Shown here piece by piece: positions 1 to 7,425 of a stretch of 64,000 nucleotides of DNA. The stretch spans positions 1-64,000 of the forward strand of contig NZ_FMAF01000021.1 of NCBI RefSeq assembly GCF_900094565.1, given 5' to 3'. Both the position numbers and the translations under genes were made by a program. The notes under the pieces are model-generated. The model was given only the letters and a program-made list of their open reading frames with translations, made no database searches and had not been told where the DNA came from. This DNA is from Martinezella lusitana (GTDB lineage: Bacteria > Pseudomonadota > Alphaproteobacteria > Rhizobiales > Rhizobiaceae). Position 1 is the stretch's first letter. Each line of letters begins with the position of its first letter.

Positions 1-246
1 GACCAAAGCCTCGAACAGGTGACGCCAGACGCCCCGCGCTGACCATCGATGAAACCGGTTGTAGATCGTCGTCGCCGGGCCGTAGCAGGGCGGGCAGTCC
101 TGCCAGCGGCAGCCGGATTTCAACACATGAATGATACCACTGATCACGCGGCGGTCGTCGGTACGATGTGCTCCAGGCTGATTGGTTGGAAGCAGCGGTT
201 CAATCGCTGCCCATTGCTGATCATCAAGCCAGAATTCTCCTGCCAT
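1..246 (-). CDS. IS5-family transposase, N-terminal part (cut by window edge)
   Basis: Translating the minus strand from an ATG at 246 gives 82 residues beginning MAGEFWLDDQQWAAIEPLLP and containing SGCRWQDCPPCYGP, the typical N-terminus of IS5-family (IS427/IS1031 group) DDE transposases. The start is supported by GAAGGAG about 8 bases upstream. The reading frame is open to the window edge, so the catalytic DDE residues lie outside and completeness cannot be judged. I could not identify the inverted repeat that should lie between about 250 and 330. It marks the left border of the heat-shock block as a site of past transposition. Confidence 0.85.
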   Translation of the reverse strand, partial: MAGEFWLDDQQWAAIEPLLPTNQPGAHRTDDRRVISGIIHVLKSGCRWQDCPPCYGPATTIYNRFHRWSARGVWRHLFEALV

Positions 247-451
247 GAGCCAATCTCCTTCAAATATCCAGATTGAATCATACAGTTCAAGCAAAATCAA
301 ATGCATGATTGGGTTTGGAACCTAAGGCACACTAGCACATCCGCTTTCGATCGACATCATACTTTATTGCCGTAGCAGGATCTTAAGCCAATCGCTACTG
401 GTTCGCCTACTGGCAGAAAGCCGACCCCAAAGATATTTGATCGTACTGGGT

Positions 452-712
452 CTACTTGCCGGGATATTGAACGTCTTGCTCCTTGCTTCCAACAGTTGTT
501 GCTGCGCTGGACTGCAGATCAGCCATCTGCATCGCAGCCGACAGAAGTTCCTCTCGACCACGGAGACCACTGTTATAAAGCCTGGCAACCGCCATCGTCA
601 GCTTGCCGACAGCGACTGGATCTTTCGAGATACCCCTCGCACTGGAAACCTCCCTTACGACGCCTGCGCAAAGCCGAGCATCCTCCCGCGACAACAGTTG
701 CGTTGAATTCAT
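452..712 (-). CDS. Small conserved-type hypothetical protein downstream of groEL
   Basis: An 86-residue reading frame that starts 55 bases after the groEL stop, just past the groEL terminator hairpin. A strong GGAGG lies 7-8 bases before the ATG, which is the main support. The protein is mostly helical-looking (DARLCAGVVREVSSARGI, then KLTMAVARLYNSGLRGREEL) and resembles small uncharacterised rhizobial proteins with an 'aLYNSGLR-eeL' core. No signal peptide or membrane segment is visible. Function is unknown; it could be co-expressed with groESL by read-through of the hairpin. Confidence 0.55.
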   Translation of the reverse strand: MNSTQLLSREDARLCAGVVREVSSARGISKDPVAVGKLTMAVARLYNSGLRGREELLSAAMQMADLQSSAATTVGSKEQDVQYPGK

Positions 713-729
713 CTTCCCCTCCGAAAGTG

Positions 730-752
730 GCCCGCCCCTTGATGGGGCGGGC
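730..752 (-). terminator. groESL terminator hairpin
   Basis: Perfect 9-bp stem (GCCCGCCCC / GGGGCGGGC) with a 5-base loop, 15 bases after the groEL stop. The T-tract on the minus strand is short (CACTTTC), so termination may be leaky. Confidence 0.65.
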
Positions 753-766
753 TAAGCGTATCACTC

Positions 767-2395
767 TTAGAAGTCCATTCCGGCACCGGCGGGGATCGCC
801 GGAGCGGCTTCCTTCTTCGGTTTTTCGGCGATCATAGCTTCCGTTGTTACGAGGAGGCCGGCGACAGATGCCGCGTCCTGAAGCGCCGTGCGCACGACCT
901 TGGCAGGATCGATGACGCCCTGGGCGTAGAGATCGCCGTATTGACCCGTCTGGGCGTTCCAGCCGTAGGAGAATTCCGTCTTCTCGCGCAGCTTGCCGAC
1001 GATCACTGAGCCTTCGGCGCCAGCGTTTTCGGCAATCTGGCGCACCGGGGCTTCGATTGCGCGGCGAACGATCTCGACGCCGACACGCTGGTCCTGATTG
1101 GCCGCACTAAGATTGTCGAGCGCCTTGACGGCCCGCAGCAGCGCCACGCCGCCGCCGGGTAGGATACCTTCCTCAACCGCCGCGCGGGTGGCATGCAACG
1201 CGTCGTCGACGCGGTCCTTCTTTTCCTTCACCTCGACTTCCGTCGAGCCACCGACACGGATGACGGCGACGCCGCCAGCGAGCTTGGCAAGGCGTTCCTG
1301 CAGTTTCTCGCGGTCGTAGTCGGAGGTGGTTTCCTCGATCTGCGCGCGGATCTGCGCAACGCGGCCGTCGATCTCGGCCTTGGAGCCGACGCCATCGATG
1401 ATCGTCGTGTTCTCCTTCTCGATCGCTACCTTTTTGGCTCGGCCAAGCATGGTCAGCGTCACGTTCTCCAGTTTGATACCAAGATCTTCGGAGATGACAG
1501 TGCCGCCCGTGAGGATGGCGATGTCTTCAAGCATGGCCTTGCGGCGATCGCCGAAGCCAGGAGCCTTGACGGCAGCGATCTTCAGGCCGCCACGCAGCTT
1601 GTTGACGACGAGCGTTGCAAGAGCTTCGCCTTCGACGTCTTCAGCGATGATGAGGAGCGGCTTGCCGGACTGGACCACGGCCTCGAGCACCGGCAGCATG
1701 GACTGGAGGTTCGAGAGCTTCTTCTCATGGATCAGGATGTAGGGATCCTCAAACTCGACCCGCATCCTGTCCTGGTTGGTGACGAAGTAGGGTGACAGAT
1801 AGCCACGGTCGAACTGCATGCCTTCGACGACTTCGAGTTCGGTTTCGGCAGTCTTGGCCTCCTCCACGGTGATGACGCCCTCGTTGCCGACCTTTTCCAT
1901 CGCTTCCGCGAGATAGCGGCCGATTTCCTCGTCGCCATTGGCCGAGATGGTGCCGACCTGGGCAATCTCGGAATTGTTGGAAATCTTGCGGGCGTTGGTC
2001 TTCAATTCCTTGACGACTGCGTCGACAGCCAAATCGATGCCGCGTTTCAGGTCCATCGGGTTCATGCCCGACGCCACCGCCTTGGCACCTTCGCGAACGA
2101 TGGCCTGGGCAAGAACTGTTGCCGTCGTGGTGCCGTCGCCGGCAATGTCGTTGGTCTTTGACGCGACTTCGCGCAGCATCTGTGCGCCCATGTTCTCGAA
2201 CTTGTCTTCGAGCTCGATTTCCTTGGCGACAGTGACGCCGTCCTTGGTAATGCGCGGTGCGCCGAAGGACTTGTCGATAACCACGTTTCGGCCTTTGGGA
2301 CCGAGCGTCACCTTGACGGCGTTGGCGAGTACATCGACCCCCCGCAGCATGCGGTCACGGGCATCGGTGTTGAATTTTACGTCTTTCGCAGCCAT
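767..2395 (-). CDS. groEL: Chaperonin GroEL (Hsp60), 542 aa
   Basis: Large subunit of the cytosolic GroEL-GroES ATP-driven folding chamber. The full-length protein begins MAAKDVKFNTDARDRMLRGV and carries the family hallmarks: LGPKGRNVVIDKSFGAP, the ATP-site motif GDGTTTATVLAQ, the apical-domain stretch EGMQFDRGYLSPYF and GGGVALLRA near the C-terminus. I chose the ATG at 2395 because AAGGAG lies 8-9 bases upstream and the protein starts like other GroELs; an in-frame ATG nine codons earlier lacks family similarity. The C-terminal tail (AAPAIPAGAGMDF) has only one GM unit, where many rhizobial copies have a longer GGM repeat. It is the second gene of a groES-groEL operon (51-base gap) under CIRCE and RpoH-type control. 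Rhizobia usually carry several groEL copies; this is probably an accessory one. Confidence 0.97.
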   Translation of the reverse strand: MAAKDVKFNTDARDRMLRGVDVLANAVKVTLGPKGRNVVIDKSFGAPRITKDGVTVAKEIELEDKFENMGAQMLREVASKTNDIAGDGTTTATVLAQAIVREGAKAVASGMNPMDLKRGIDLAVDAVVKELKTNARKISNNSEIAQVGTISANGDEEIGRYLAEAMEKVGNEGVITVEEAKTAETELEVVEGMQFDRGYLSPYFVTNQDRMRVEFEDPYILIHEKKLSNLQSMLPVLEAVVQSGKPLLIIAEDVEGEALATLVVNKLRGGLKIAAVKAPGFGDRRKAMLEDIAILTGGTVISEDLGIKLENVTLTMLGRAKKVAIEKENTTIIDGVGSKAEIDGRVAQIRAQIEETTSDYDREKLQERLAKLAGGVAVIRVGGSTEVEVKEKKDRVDDALHATRAAVEEGILPGGGVALLRAVKALDNLSAANQDQRVGVEIVRRAIEAPVRQIAENAGAEGSVIVGKLREKTEFSYGWNAQTGQYGDLYAQGVIDPAKVVRTALQDAASVAGLLVTTEAMIAEKPKKEAAPAIPAGAGMDF

Positions 2396-2446
2396 TCTGT
2401 TCACTCCTTTAATAGGCAGCAAGTTCGACTGGTGATTGGAAGCGCC

Positions 2447-2761
2447 TCAAGCGGCCTGCTTCTGCGTTGCCTGGGCCTCGATGACGCCCATGACATCGCT
2501 TTCTTTCATGATCAGAAGGTCTTCGCCATTGATCTTGATCTCTGTGCCCGACCATTTGCCGAACAAGATGCGATCGCCGGCCTTGACGTCGAGTGCCTGC
2601 AGCTGGCCGGCATCATTGCGCGCACCGGGGCCGACAGCGATGACCTCGCCTTCCTGCGGTTTTTCCTTGACGGTATCGGGAATGATGATGCCGCCTTTGG
2701 TTTTCTCTTCGGATTCAACCCGGCGGACAAGGATGCGATCATGAAGCGGTCGGAACGACAT
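2447..2761 (-). CDS. groES: Co-chaperonin GroES (Hsp10), 104 aa
   Basis: Lid of the GroEL chamber. The protein starts MSFRPLHDRILVRRVESEEK and contains the mobile loop region TKGGIIIPDTVKEKPQEGEV and the C-terminal GTEIKINGEDLLIMKESDVMGV, all typical of GroES; the length is normal with a slightly longer tail (EAQATQKQAA). The start at 2761 fits the family N-terminus and has GGA upstream; a longer in-frame extension to 2893 has no family similarity. First gene of the groES-groEL operon, with a leader of about 100 bases downstream of the RpoH-like promoter at 2866-2894. Confidence 0.97.
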   Translation of the reverse strand: MSFRPLHDRILVRRVESEEKTKGGIIIPDTVKEKPQEGEVIAVGPGARNDAGQLQALDVKAGDRILFGKWSGTEIKINGEDLLIMKESDVMGVIEAQATQKQAA

Positions 2762-2865
2762 GGTTTTCCTCCAATGGACAAACAATGATGACGTTGTTCC
2801 CCGGCCGGACCGGATGACCAGTCCGGGCGGGCGCAAAACCTCGATCGAGCGTCTTGCGCGAAATG

Positions 2866-2894
2866 ATCTGGTTTGTTGGATTTTCGATTTCAAG
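2866..2894 (-). promoter_or_regulatory. RpoH-type heat-shock promoter of groESL
   Basis: On the minus strand CTTGAA (2894-2889) and CCAGAT (2871-2866) are separated by exactly 17 bases, similar to the alphaproteobacterial sigma-32 pattern (CTTG-N17/18-CYTAT). The 33 bases around it match the corresponding stretch before the Hsp20 gene (3409-3441) at 27 positions, including the same 17-base spacing. This is the best support that it is a real promoter. Confidence 0.6.
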
Positions 2895-2911
2895 AGGTCA
2901 AAACAAAAAAA

Positions 2912-2938
2912 TTAGCACTCTTCAGGAATGGCTGCTAA
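2912..2938. promoter_or_regulatory. CIRCE element (HrcA operator)
   Basis: TTAGCACTC, nine bases, GGCTGCTAA: the left arm is a perfect CIRCE half-site and the right arm matches GAGTGCTAA at 7 of 9 positions, with the canonical 9-base spacer. CIRCE is bound by the repressor HrcA, which is not encoded in this window. It lies 151 bases before groES and upstream of the RpoH-like -35 box. Confidence 0.85.
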
Positions 2939-3041
2939 CACACTGGAAAGGAACAACAACCTGGCCTGGAGCATTCAAAAAATCGTTGATGGCTGCAAAA
3001 ATTTACGCCACCTTCAGACTGTTACGAAACGGAGATGAAGC

Positions 3042-3314
3042 ATGCGATTTTCATCGGATCTGGAGCGTCAGCTCACCGGCTATGGCCTTACCACCGCGCA
3101 TATCCTCTACCGCATTCCCGATTTCGAATCCGTCCTTCAGACTTATGTCTGGCAGGACTACGATCTGGCTCCCGATTTCCCTGAGATGCAGAAGTTCCTC
3201 AACTACTGGCAGGCCAACCTTGACGGGCCGCTGCATTCAGTGCGCTACACCCATCAGCTTCTGATCGGACCCAGCGAATGGCGCCGCGTTGAAGGCGAGT
3301 TCAAGCTGCATTGA
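3042..3314 (+). CDS. usg: Usg family protein, 90 aa
   Basis: Matches the alphaproteobacterial Usg family, named for its position near tryptophan genes in some species and of unknown biochemical role. Diagnostic stretches are LTGYGLTTAHILYRIPD, YVWQDYDLAPDFPEMQKFL and GPLHSVRYTHQLLI, ending in the usual GEFKLH. Length is normal for the family. The ATG is preceded by GGAGATGAAGC, a good ribosome binding site. It is divergent from groESL, so the region 2762-3041 must hold promoters in both directions; whether Usg is heat-induced cannot be told from the sequence. Confidence 0.85.
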   Translation: MRFSSDLERQLTGYGLTTAHILYRIPDFESVLQTYVWQDYDLAPDFPEMQKFLNYWQANLDGPLHSVRYTHQLLIGPSEWRRVEGEFKLH

Positions 3315-3410
3315 GGCTCGAGGGTCTCCATCCAAATCCGGACGTTATGGAGGCCCAAAGAGCTCAGTCGCCAAGGAATATACAAGCAAGAAAAATTTTC
3401 AGTCGAGGCT

Positions 3411-3439
3411 CTTGAACTCAAAAATCCGAAAAACCAAAT
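3411..3439 (+). promoter_or_regulatory. RpoH-type heat-shock promoter of hsp20
   Basis: CTTGAA (3411-3416), 17 bases, CCAAAT (3434-3439). It is nearly the same as the groESL promoter motif in boxes, spacing and spacer sequence. A start site near 3447 would give a leader of about 90 bases, the usual size for a ROSE leader. Confidence 0.55.
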
Positions 3440-3507
3440 CGATTGCCGCCAGCCGCTGAGAAAAGGGTTGGTCATGCTGGGAGCGCTGTCTTTCGGCGCT
3501 TCCGTAT

Positions 3508-3532
3508 CCATGTTGCTTCAAGGAGGATATGG
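3508..3532 (+). promoter_or_regulatory. ROSE-type RNA thermometer hairpin
   Basis: The last leader hairpin folds CCAT (3508-3511) onto ATGG (3529-3532), then GTT-(bulged G)-CTT pairs with the ribosome binding site GGAGGAT. The TTGCT opposite AGGA with a bulged G is the signature of ROSE elements that mask the Shine-Dalgarno sequence of rhizobial small heat-shock genes at normal temperature. The weak U-G and A-U pairs would melt on heating. The pairing is read directly from the sequence; the upstream ROSE helices were not folded. Confidence 0.75.
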
Positions 3533-3534
3533 CT

Positions 3535-4008
3535 ATGGCAACGACTTACAACTATGCACCCCTGTTCCGCTCGAGCGTCGGCTTCGATCGGGTCTTCGAT
3601 CTTCTGGAAAATGCCCAACGCGGTCGTTCGATCAGCGATTGGCCACCCTATGACATCATCAAGACCGGAGACGACAGTTACCGAATTACGATCGCGGTGG
3701 CGGGCTTTGCTCAAGACGATCTGGACATCACCTTCCAGTCCAACCTTCTAACGGTGACGGGCAAGAAGGAGGAGACCCCTGGTGAGGGCTACCTGCATCG
3801 CGGCATTGACGGCCGGCCGTTTGAACACCGGTTTGAGCTTGCCGACCATGTTAGCGTGAGCGGAGCCGATCTGAAGAACGGTCTGCTTTCGATCAACCTT
3901 GTTCGCGAGATCCCGGAGGCACTCAAGCCGCGGAGAATCTCCATTGAAGGCGCGCCCGCTTCGACATCGACTGCACCCGCACAGATCGATGCGCAGAAGG
4001 CAGCTTAA
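3535..4008 (+). CDS. Small heat-shock protein, Hsp20/IbpA family
   Basis: ATP-independent holdase that binds unfolding proteins in the cytosol. An N-terminal arm (YNYAPLFRSSVGFDRVFDLL) precedes an alpha-crystallin domain of about 90 residues (YDIIKTGDDSYRITIAVAGF through GLLSINLVREIPEALKPRRI), and the C-terminal tail is Ala/Thr-rich. The length of 157 residues is typical of class A/B rhizobial Hsps. AGGAGG lies only 2 bases from the ATG at 3529 but 8 bases from the ATG at 3535, so the second is the likely start. Control is apparently double: an RpoH-like promoter and a ROSE thermometer. Confidence 0.93.
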   Translation: MATTYNYAPLFRSSVGFDRVFDLLENAQRGRSISDWPPYDIIKTGDDSYRITIAVAGFAQDDLDITFQSNLLTVTGKKEETPGEGYLHRGIDGRPFEHRFELADHVSVSGADLKNGLLSINLVREIPEALKPRRISIEGAPASTSTAPAQIDAQKAA

Positions 4009-4027
4009 TCCGCGCTCTGTTGAGCAA

Positions 4028-4049
4028 GGGCGCCGTGATGACGGCGCCC
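4028..4049 (+). terminator. Hairpin after hsp20
   Basis: Perfect 9-bp GC-rich stem (GGGCGCCGT / ACGGCGCCC) with a GATG loop, 20 bases after the hsp20 stop. No T-tract follows, so it may stabilise the hsp20 mRNA 3' end or only partly terminate before the DUF982 gene. Confidence 0.5.
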
Positions 4050-4079
4050 ATCAACATCTGGGTTGGGAAGGAGAGCAAG

Positions 4080-4379
4080 ATGAAACCCGATATGTTCCAA
4101 GAGCCCGTTTCTATTCTTGTCGGCCTCGGCTTTCCGGCCGAGATTCGTTCGGTGACGGAAGCTTATCGACATCTCATGGAATGGCCGGTGTCTTCTAGGG
4201 ACCCCGCGCATTCAATCGCGCTCAAGGCCTGCGACGCGGCACTACGAGGTGAAATTGAAGCTGAGACCGTGCGGGGCCTATTTGCCGCTTTCGCCGAGAA
4301 ACACGATCTCCTAGCGCCGGACGGTGGTGTCATCGTCGCGTCCCGGCTGCGGCGGGACAGAGATCCGCACGTGCGTTGA
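4080..4379 (+). CDS. DUF982 family protein, 99 aa
   Basis: Short protein with the DUF982 pattern seen almost only in Rhizobiales: EPVSILVGLGFPAEIRSVTE, then a Trp-Pro segment EWPVSSRDPAHSIALKACDA and a helical end GEIEAETVRGLFAAFAEKH. Function is unknown. The ATG at 4080 has AAGGAG at the right distance and starts where family similarity starts; an earlier in-frame start at 4020 would run through the preceding hairpin. It lies 71 bases behind hsp20 on the same strand and could be reached by read-through. Confidence 0.75.
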   Translation: MKPDMFQEPVSILVGLGFPAEIRSVTEAYRHLMEWPVSSRDPAHSIALKACDAALRGEIEAETVRGLFAAFAEKHDLLAPDGGVIVASRLRRDRDPHVR

Positions 4380-5021
4380 GAGGCGTCGATGACGGAGAAT
4401 ATCTTGAAACAAGCCGTCAGCGATGCCTGGCGATTGGTCTGGCTGTTCTGATGTCGCGAAACGTCAAGTTTCGGCGCCCAATTGATGTGGTGATGACAGT
4501 CCACGCTTCCGGAGATGACAATCGGACGAACTTGACGGACTGAGCGTTGGATATCAATGGGTCGATTTGAAGATGGTTTCCCAACTGGGAGCGCTTAAGC
4601 CGGTTCGATCCACGAGGTGCGTTTGCCCGTAGGCAACTCGGTCAGCGCGTTGGCAGGTGACGAACGATAGTCTCGATCCCGCGACCTGTTTCGTCGACTT
4701 GGCAACTGCCATAGCACCTCGACCGACGCGCAAAATTTCCACGTCGTGAACGCTCACCGGGAAACGGATAACCGCGAAGTTGGGGCAAACTTTCAACGCC
4801 GATTAATTTCGCGCCGGTTGCTGTCTTTCGCGCGAGATTAATTGTAGCGAGCTTCAATAACGCCGCCGAGTCCGGTAATCGGAAAGCTTTCAGAAGGTCT
4901 ATCGACCGAAGTAACGAAGCTAGGCCGGTGGATTGCGGTTTGCTCCGTCGACGCGACAAGCTCTATCGGGCGAGCGATCCCGCGCGGTTCTTGATCGGCG
5001 CCTGTTTCGGCATGGTTGCTG
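4380..5021. other. Intergenic, no convincing gene
   Basis: About 640 bases without a supported gene. A minus-strand stretch near 4690-4800 reads FPVSVHDVEILRVGRGAM, faintly like the end of a RelE/ParE-type toxin split over two frames, but it is too short to call. Confidence 0.5.
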
Positions 5022-6197
5022 CTAGTGATGTTCGAGCGCGAATTGCCGGCAATGTTCGAGATAGGCTTTGTCATGGATCGACAAGAGCTCGGTTACGCAC
5101 GTCCAGAGCCACGACGGTGCGTCCGGCTTCCTCTTGCGCCCGCTGGTAAGTTCGCCGATCCACGAACGCCAGTCGTGCTCGCCCATCTGCCGGCCGTGAG
5201 CAAGGCCCACGACCCCGCCGAGATAGTGGGCGATTTCGCAGAGTTCCTTTGCGCCAAGACGTCCGAGGTCGATTTTCATATCCTGGGGCGCGATCTCGCG
5301 AACGAACACAGCCTTATCCATCACCCTTGCCGCAACCATGCGATTGCCGAGATTGGGCGACAGAGCCTTTGCTCCCGCAACGACCCTTTCGGCATCGTCG
5401 CGCGGCATTCCGGATCCGGCCGCCGAAGGGGCGGCGGCAGCCACTGCCTCCTTAATATCAAGCAACGAAACCGGCCGGTGCTTGCCATCACCAACCAAAA
5501 CAGCGCATCGCAGATGGCCGAGCGAACTGCAGCCCTTGACCCAGTAAGCTGCGTCAAGCACGGTCGGATTGCACGATTTTTGCAGTTTTTCCGGCTCAAG
5601 GACGATTTCCCCCAGTTTCCTCTGCCGGCAAAGCGCAAGAACCGCGGCGCGTTCGGATCTGTGCAGCGGCCAAAGGCGTTTGTTACGGGGAAGCAAGGGG
5701 TGTTTTGTCTGAAAATTCTCCATTGCGAGATCTCGCCAGCGCCTACGCAATGAATGTCTGACAAGCTTTCTGATGTCCTTCGGTTGGCGCAGGTGCGGTG
5801 TGTGCGCCTGACTTTTCCCTGATGCGGATTCGTATCCACCAATCAGGGCATCCAGCATTCTCGCAGTGGTCACACCAGGAAGGTCAGAATCCCGGGCGGC
5901 GGAGGCGAGGGAAAGCCCCAGCCTTATGAGATCGTGAGCGGGATTGCCAATGACAGCCTGATCAAAATCCCTGATCTGAACGGCAACGTCGCCGTTACGA
6001 TCCGCCAATGCCCCGAGATTGCCCAGGTGACAATCACCACAGATCCACACGGCGGGTCCGTCAGGGACTGAGAGAGAGTGTCGGGCGAGCCAGTTGTAAA
6101 ACAGTCTGGTGGTCCCCCTGATGTAGGCTTCCGGGGACCGTGCCATCTTGAGGTTTCGTCGGGCGATCAGAAGAGAATCGCGGTCCTTAGCGCTCAT
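5022..6197 (-). CDS. DUF2252 family protein (kinase-like fold), 391 aa
   Basis: The N-terminal half has the DUF2252 signatures: ARSPEAYIRGTTRLFYNWL, then WICGDCHLGNLGAL (aminoglycoside-phosphotransferase-like H-G-D/N motif) and VQIRDFDQAVIGNPAHDLIR (second acidic motif). The family is predicted to share the protein-kinase-like fold; no substrate is known. Slightly shorter than many members (about 430-470 aa) because the N-terminus is trimmed. The ATG at 6197 has GAGGG upstream. A perfect GGAAC-N16-CGTT motif lies 115-139 bases upstream, suggesting induction by the general stress sigma factor. Confidence 0.85.
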   Translation of the reverse strand: MSAKDRDSLLIARRNLKMARSPEAYIRGTTRLFYNWLARHSLSVPDGPAVWICGDCHLGNLGALADRNGDVAVQIRDFDQAVIGNPAHDLIRLGLSLASAARDSDLPGVTTARMLDALIGGYESASGKSQAHTPHLRQPKDIRKLVRHSLRRRWRDLAMENFQTKHPLLPRNKRLWPLHRSERAAVLALCRQRKLGEIVLEPEKLQKSCNPTVLDAAYWVKGCSSLGHLRCAVLVGDGKHRPVSLLDIKEAVAAAAPSAAGSGMPRDDAERVVAGAKALSPNLGNRMVAARVMDKAVFVREIAPQDMKIDLGRLGAKELCEIAHYLGGVVGLAHGRQMGEHDWRSWIGELTSGRKRKPDAPSWLWTCVTELLSIHDKAYLEHCRQFALEHH

Positions 6198-6311
6198 CCG
6201 TTAGCCCTCGCGTCCCACATCGTAAGGCGCGGCGGGCATCCTAATAGGCGGTGATTCAAAATGAGTGTACGCTGCATGGCCATCCTCGCGAACGCTTGGA
6301 ATAATTATCAC

Positions 6312-6336
6312 AACGCCGCCTCGTCGAAACAGTTCC
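6312..6336 (-). promoter_or_regulatory. EcfG/RpoE2-type promoter for the DUF2252 gene
   Basis: On the minus strand GGAAC (6336-6332), 16 bases, CGTT (6315-6312): an exact match to the general-stress ECF sigma factor consensus of Alphaproteobacteria (GGAAC-N16/17-CGTT). Confidence 0.65.
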
Positions 6337-6443
6337 GCAGGCCGACCGGCTTTGCCTCTGAACCCACTTCAGGGATCGACCGGCTGGGCGTTGCCTTTCG
6401 CTGACGCCGTAGGACATTGAAACTCGCTTGTGAGCGTAGGCAC

Positions 6444-6468
6444 GGAACAAACTTCGTTCGCTTCGGTT
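6444..6468 (+). promoter_or_regulatory. EcfG/RpoE2-type promoter for the PRC-barrel gene
   Basis: GGAAC (6444-6448), 17 bases, GTT (6466-6468); it also fits the GGAAC-N18-TT form described for RpoE2 of Sinorhizobium. It lies 32 bases before the ATG, leaving a very short leader that contains the AAGGAGG site. Confidence 0.55.
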
Positions 6469-6499
6469 ACCCCTCCTCAGGAAACAAGGAGGATCACCA

Positions 6500-6796
6500 A
6501 TGGATCATACAAATCATGTTCGCCTCGCCACGACTGAACTGACGCCTGCCATGCTTGAAGGCGCGACCGTTTACGGCGCGGACGACCACAAAATAGGCAC
6601 GCTGGATCACATCCACGGCTCCGGCGTAAGCGGCACCGCCGTCATCGACGTAGGCGGCTTCCTCGGCATCGGAGCAAAGCCCGTAGGCGTTGCGCTGACC
6701 GATCTGGAATTCATGCGCGACGAGGATGGCGATGTCCATGCCGTCACAAACTGGACAAAGGATCAGCTCAAGGAAATGCCCGAGCACAAAGACTAG
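6500..6796 (+). CDS. PRC-barrel domain protein, 98 aa
   Basis: A single PRC-barrel fold: TPAMLEGATVYGADDHKIGT, a central VSGTAVIDVGGFLGIGAKPV and VALTDLEFMRDEDGDVHAV. PRC-barrels bind proteins or RNA; free-standing rhizobial members are abundant stress-induced proteins of unknown function. A perfect AAGGAGG lies 7 bases before the ATG. The C-terminus is charged (KDQLKEMPEHKD) and no signal peptide is visible, so it is probably cytosolic. Flanked by an EcfG-like promoter and a strong terminator, it forms a single-gene transcription unit. Confidence 0.88.
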   Translation: MDHTNHVRLATTELTPAMLEGATVYGADDHKIGTLDHIHGSGVSGTAVIDVGGFLGIGAKPVGVALTDLEFMRDEDGDVHAVTNWTKDQLKEMPEHKD

Positions 6797-6818
6797 CGGT
6801 TCTAAGCTCACGAACACC

Positions 6819-6845
6819 AAAGCCCGGCCATCGCGCCGGGCTTTT
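6819..6845 (+). terminator. Rho-independent terminator of the PRC-barrel gene
   Basis: 10-bp perfect stem (AAAGCCCGGC / GCCGGGCTTT) with a 6-base loop, running into TTTT, 22 bases after the stop codon. Confidence 0.85.
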
Positions 6846-7425
6846 CCATATCTCGGCGGCCTTGTAGAGCTCCGCGATCCGTAGGCAACTCCTGGGCGAA
6901 ACAATTGAACAACCTCATCCAGTCGCAACTACCGCTGATCGCGGTGATCGAAGCCGCGATCAGTCCGTATTGCGTGGCGAGCGCGGTGAGCGGAGAAGGC
7001 TTCTTCGTTAACATCGAGCACGACGACGTCGGTCTTTTGGCCGTTTGCTTCATTGATTTCCTGGAAATTCCTCGCGGGGGAGGCTCATCGTTCGCAATGA
7101 ATGATCAGGCCTCCGGTCCCCTCCGAATGGCGATCCTTGGCGTCAAAGGATCGGTCTACCGCCGGTAACCGCGATCATGGCAACAGAGACATAGCTGGAT
7201 AGAGGATCGGCCAACATCACCTACGCCGTCGCTGAACCGCCGAAGAGTTCCGGTCCGATAACAGATCGCAGGACCCAGCAGCCACCACTTAGGCCAGATG
7301 GCGGCCATCTTCATCTTCAAACTACTACCAGGCGATTTCATGGAACGACGCCCCGCGGCTCTCTGGGTTACAGGAAGGGATATTCCTGTGTGGAACAACG
7401 TTGGCACCAAGTGTCGTGGATCGAT
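6846..7425. other. Intergenic, no supported gene
   Basis: About 580 bases with only short frames lacking ribosome binding sites or family similarity. It holds the 3' side of the DUF72 gene; no terminator hairpin was seen there. Confidence 0.5.

Noticed and set aside
1193..1795. 200-residue open frame on the plus strand inside groEL
   Set aside because: Antisense shadow of a highly conserved gene; no ribosome binding site and no family similarity.
4554..4959. Possible RelE/ParE toxin remnant on the minus strand
   Set aside because: Only about 20 residues (FPVSVHDVEILRVGRGAM) resemble a toxin C-terminus and they span two frames; no antitoxin gene or ribosome binding site is visible.
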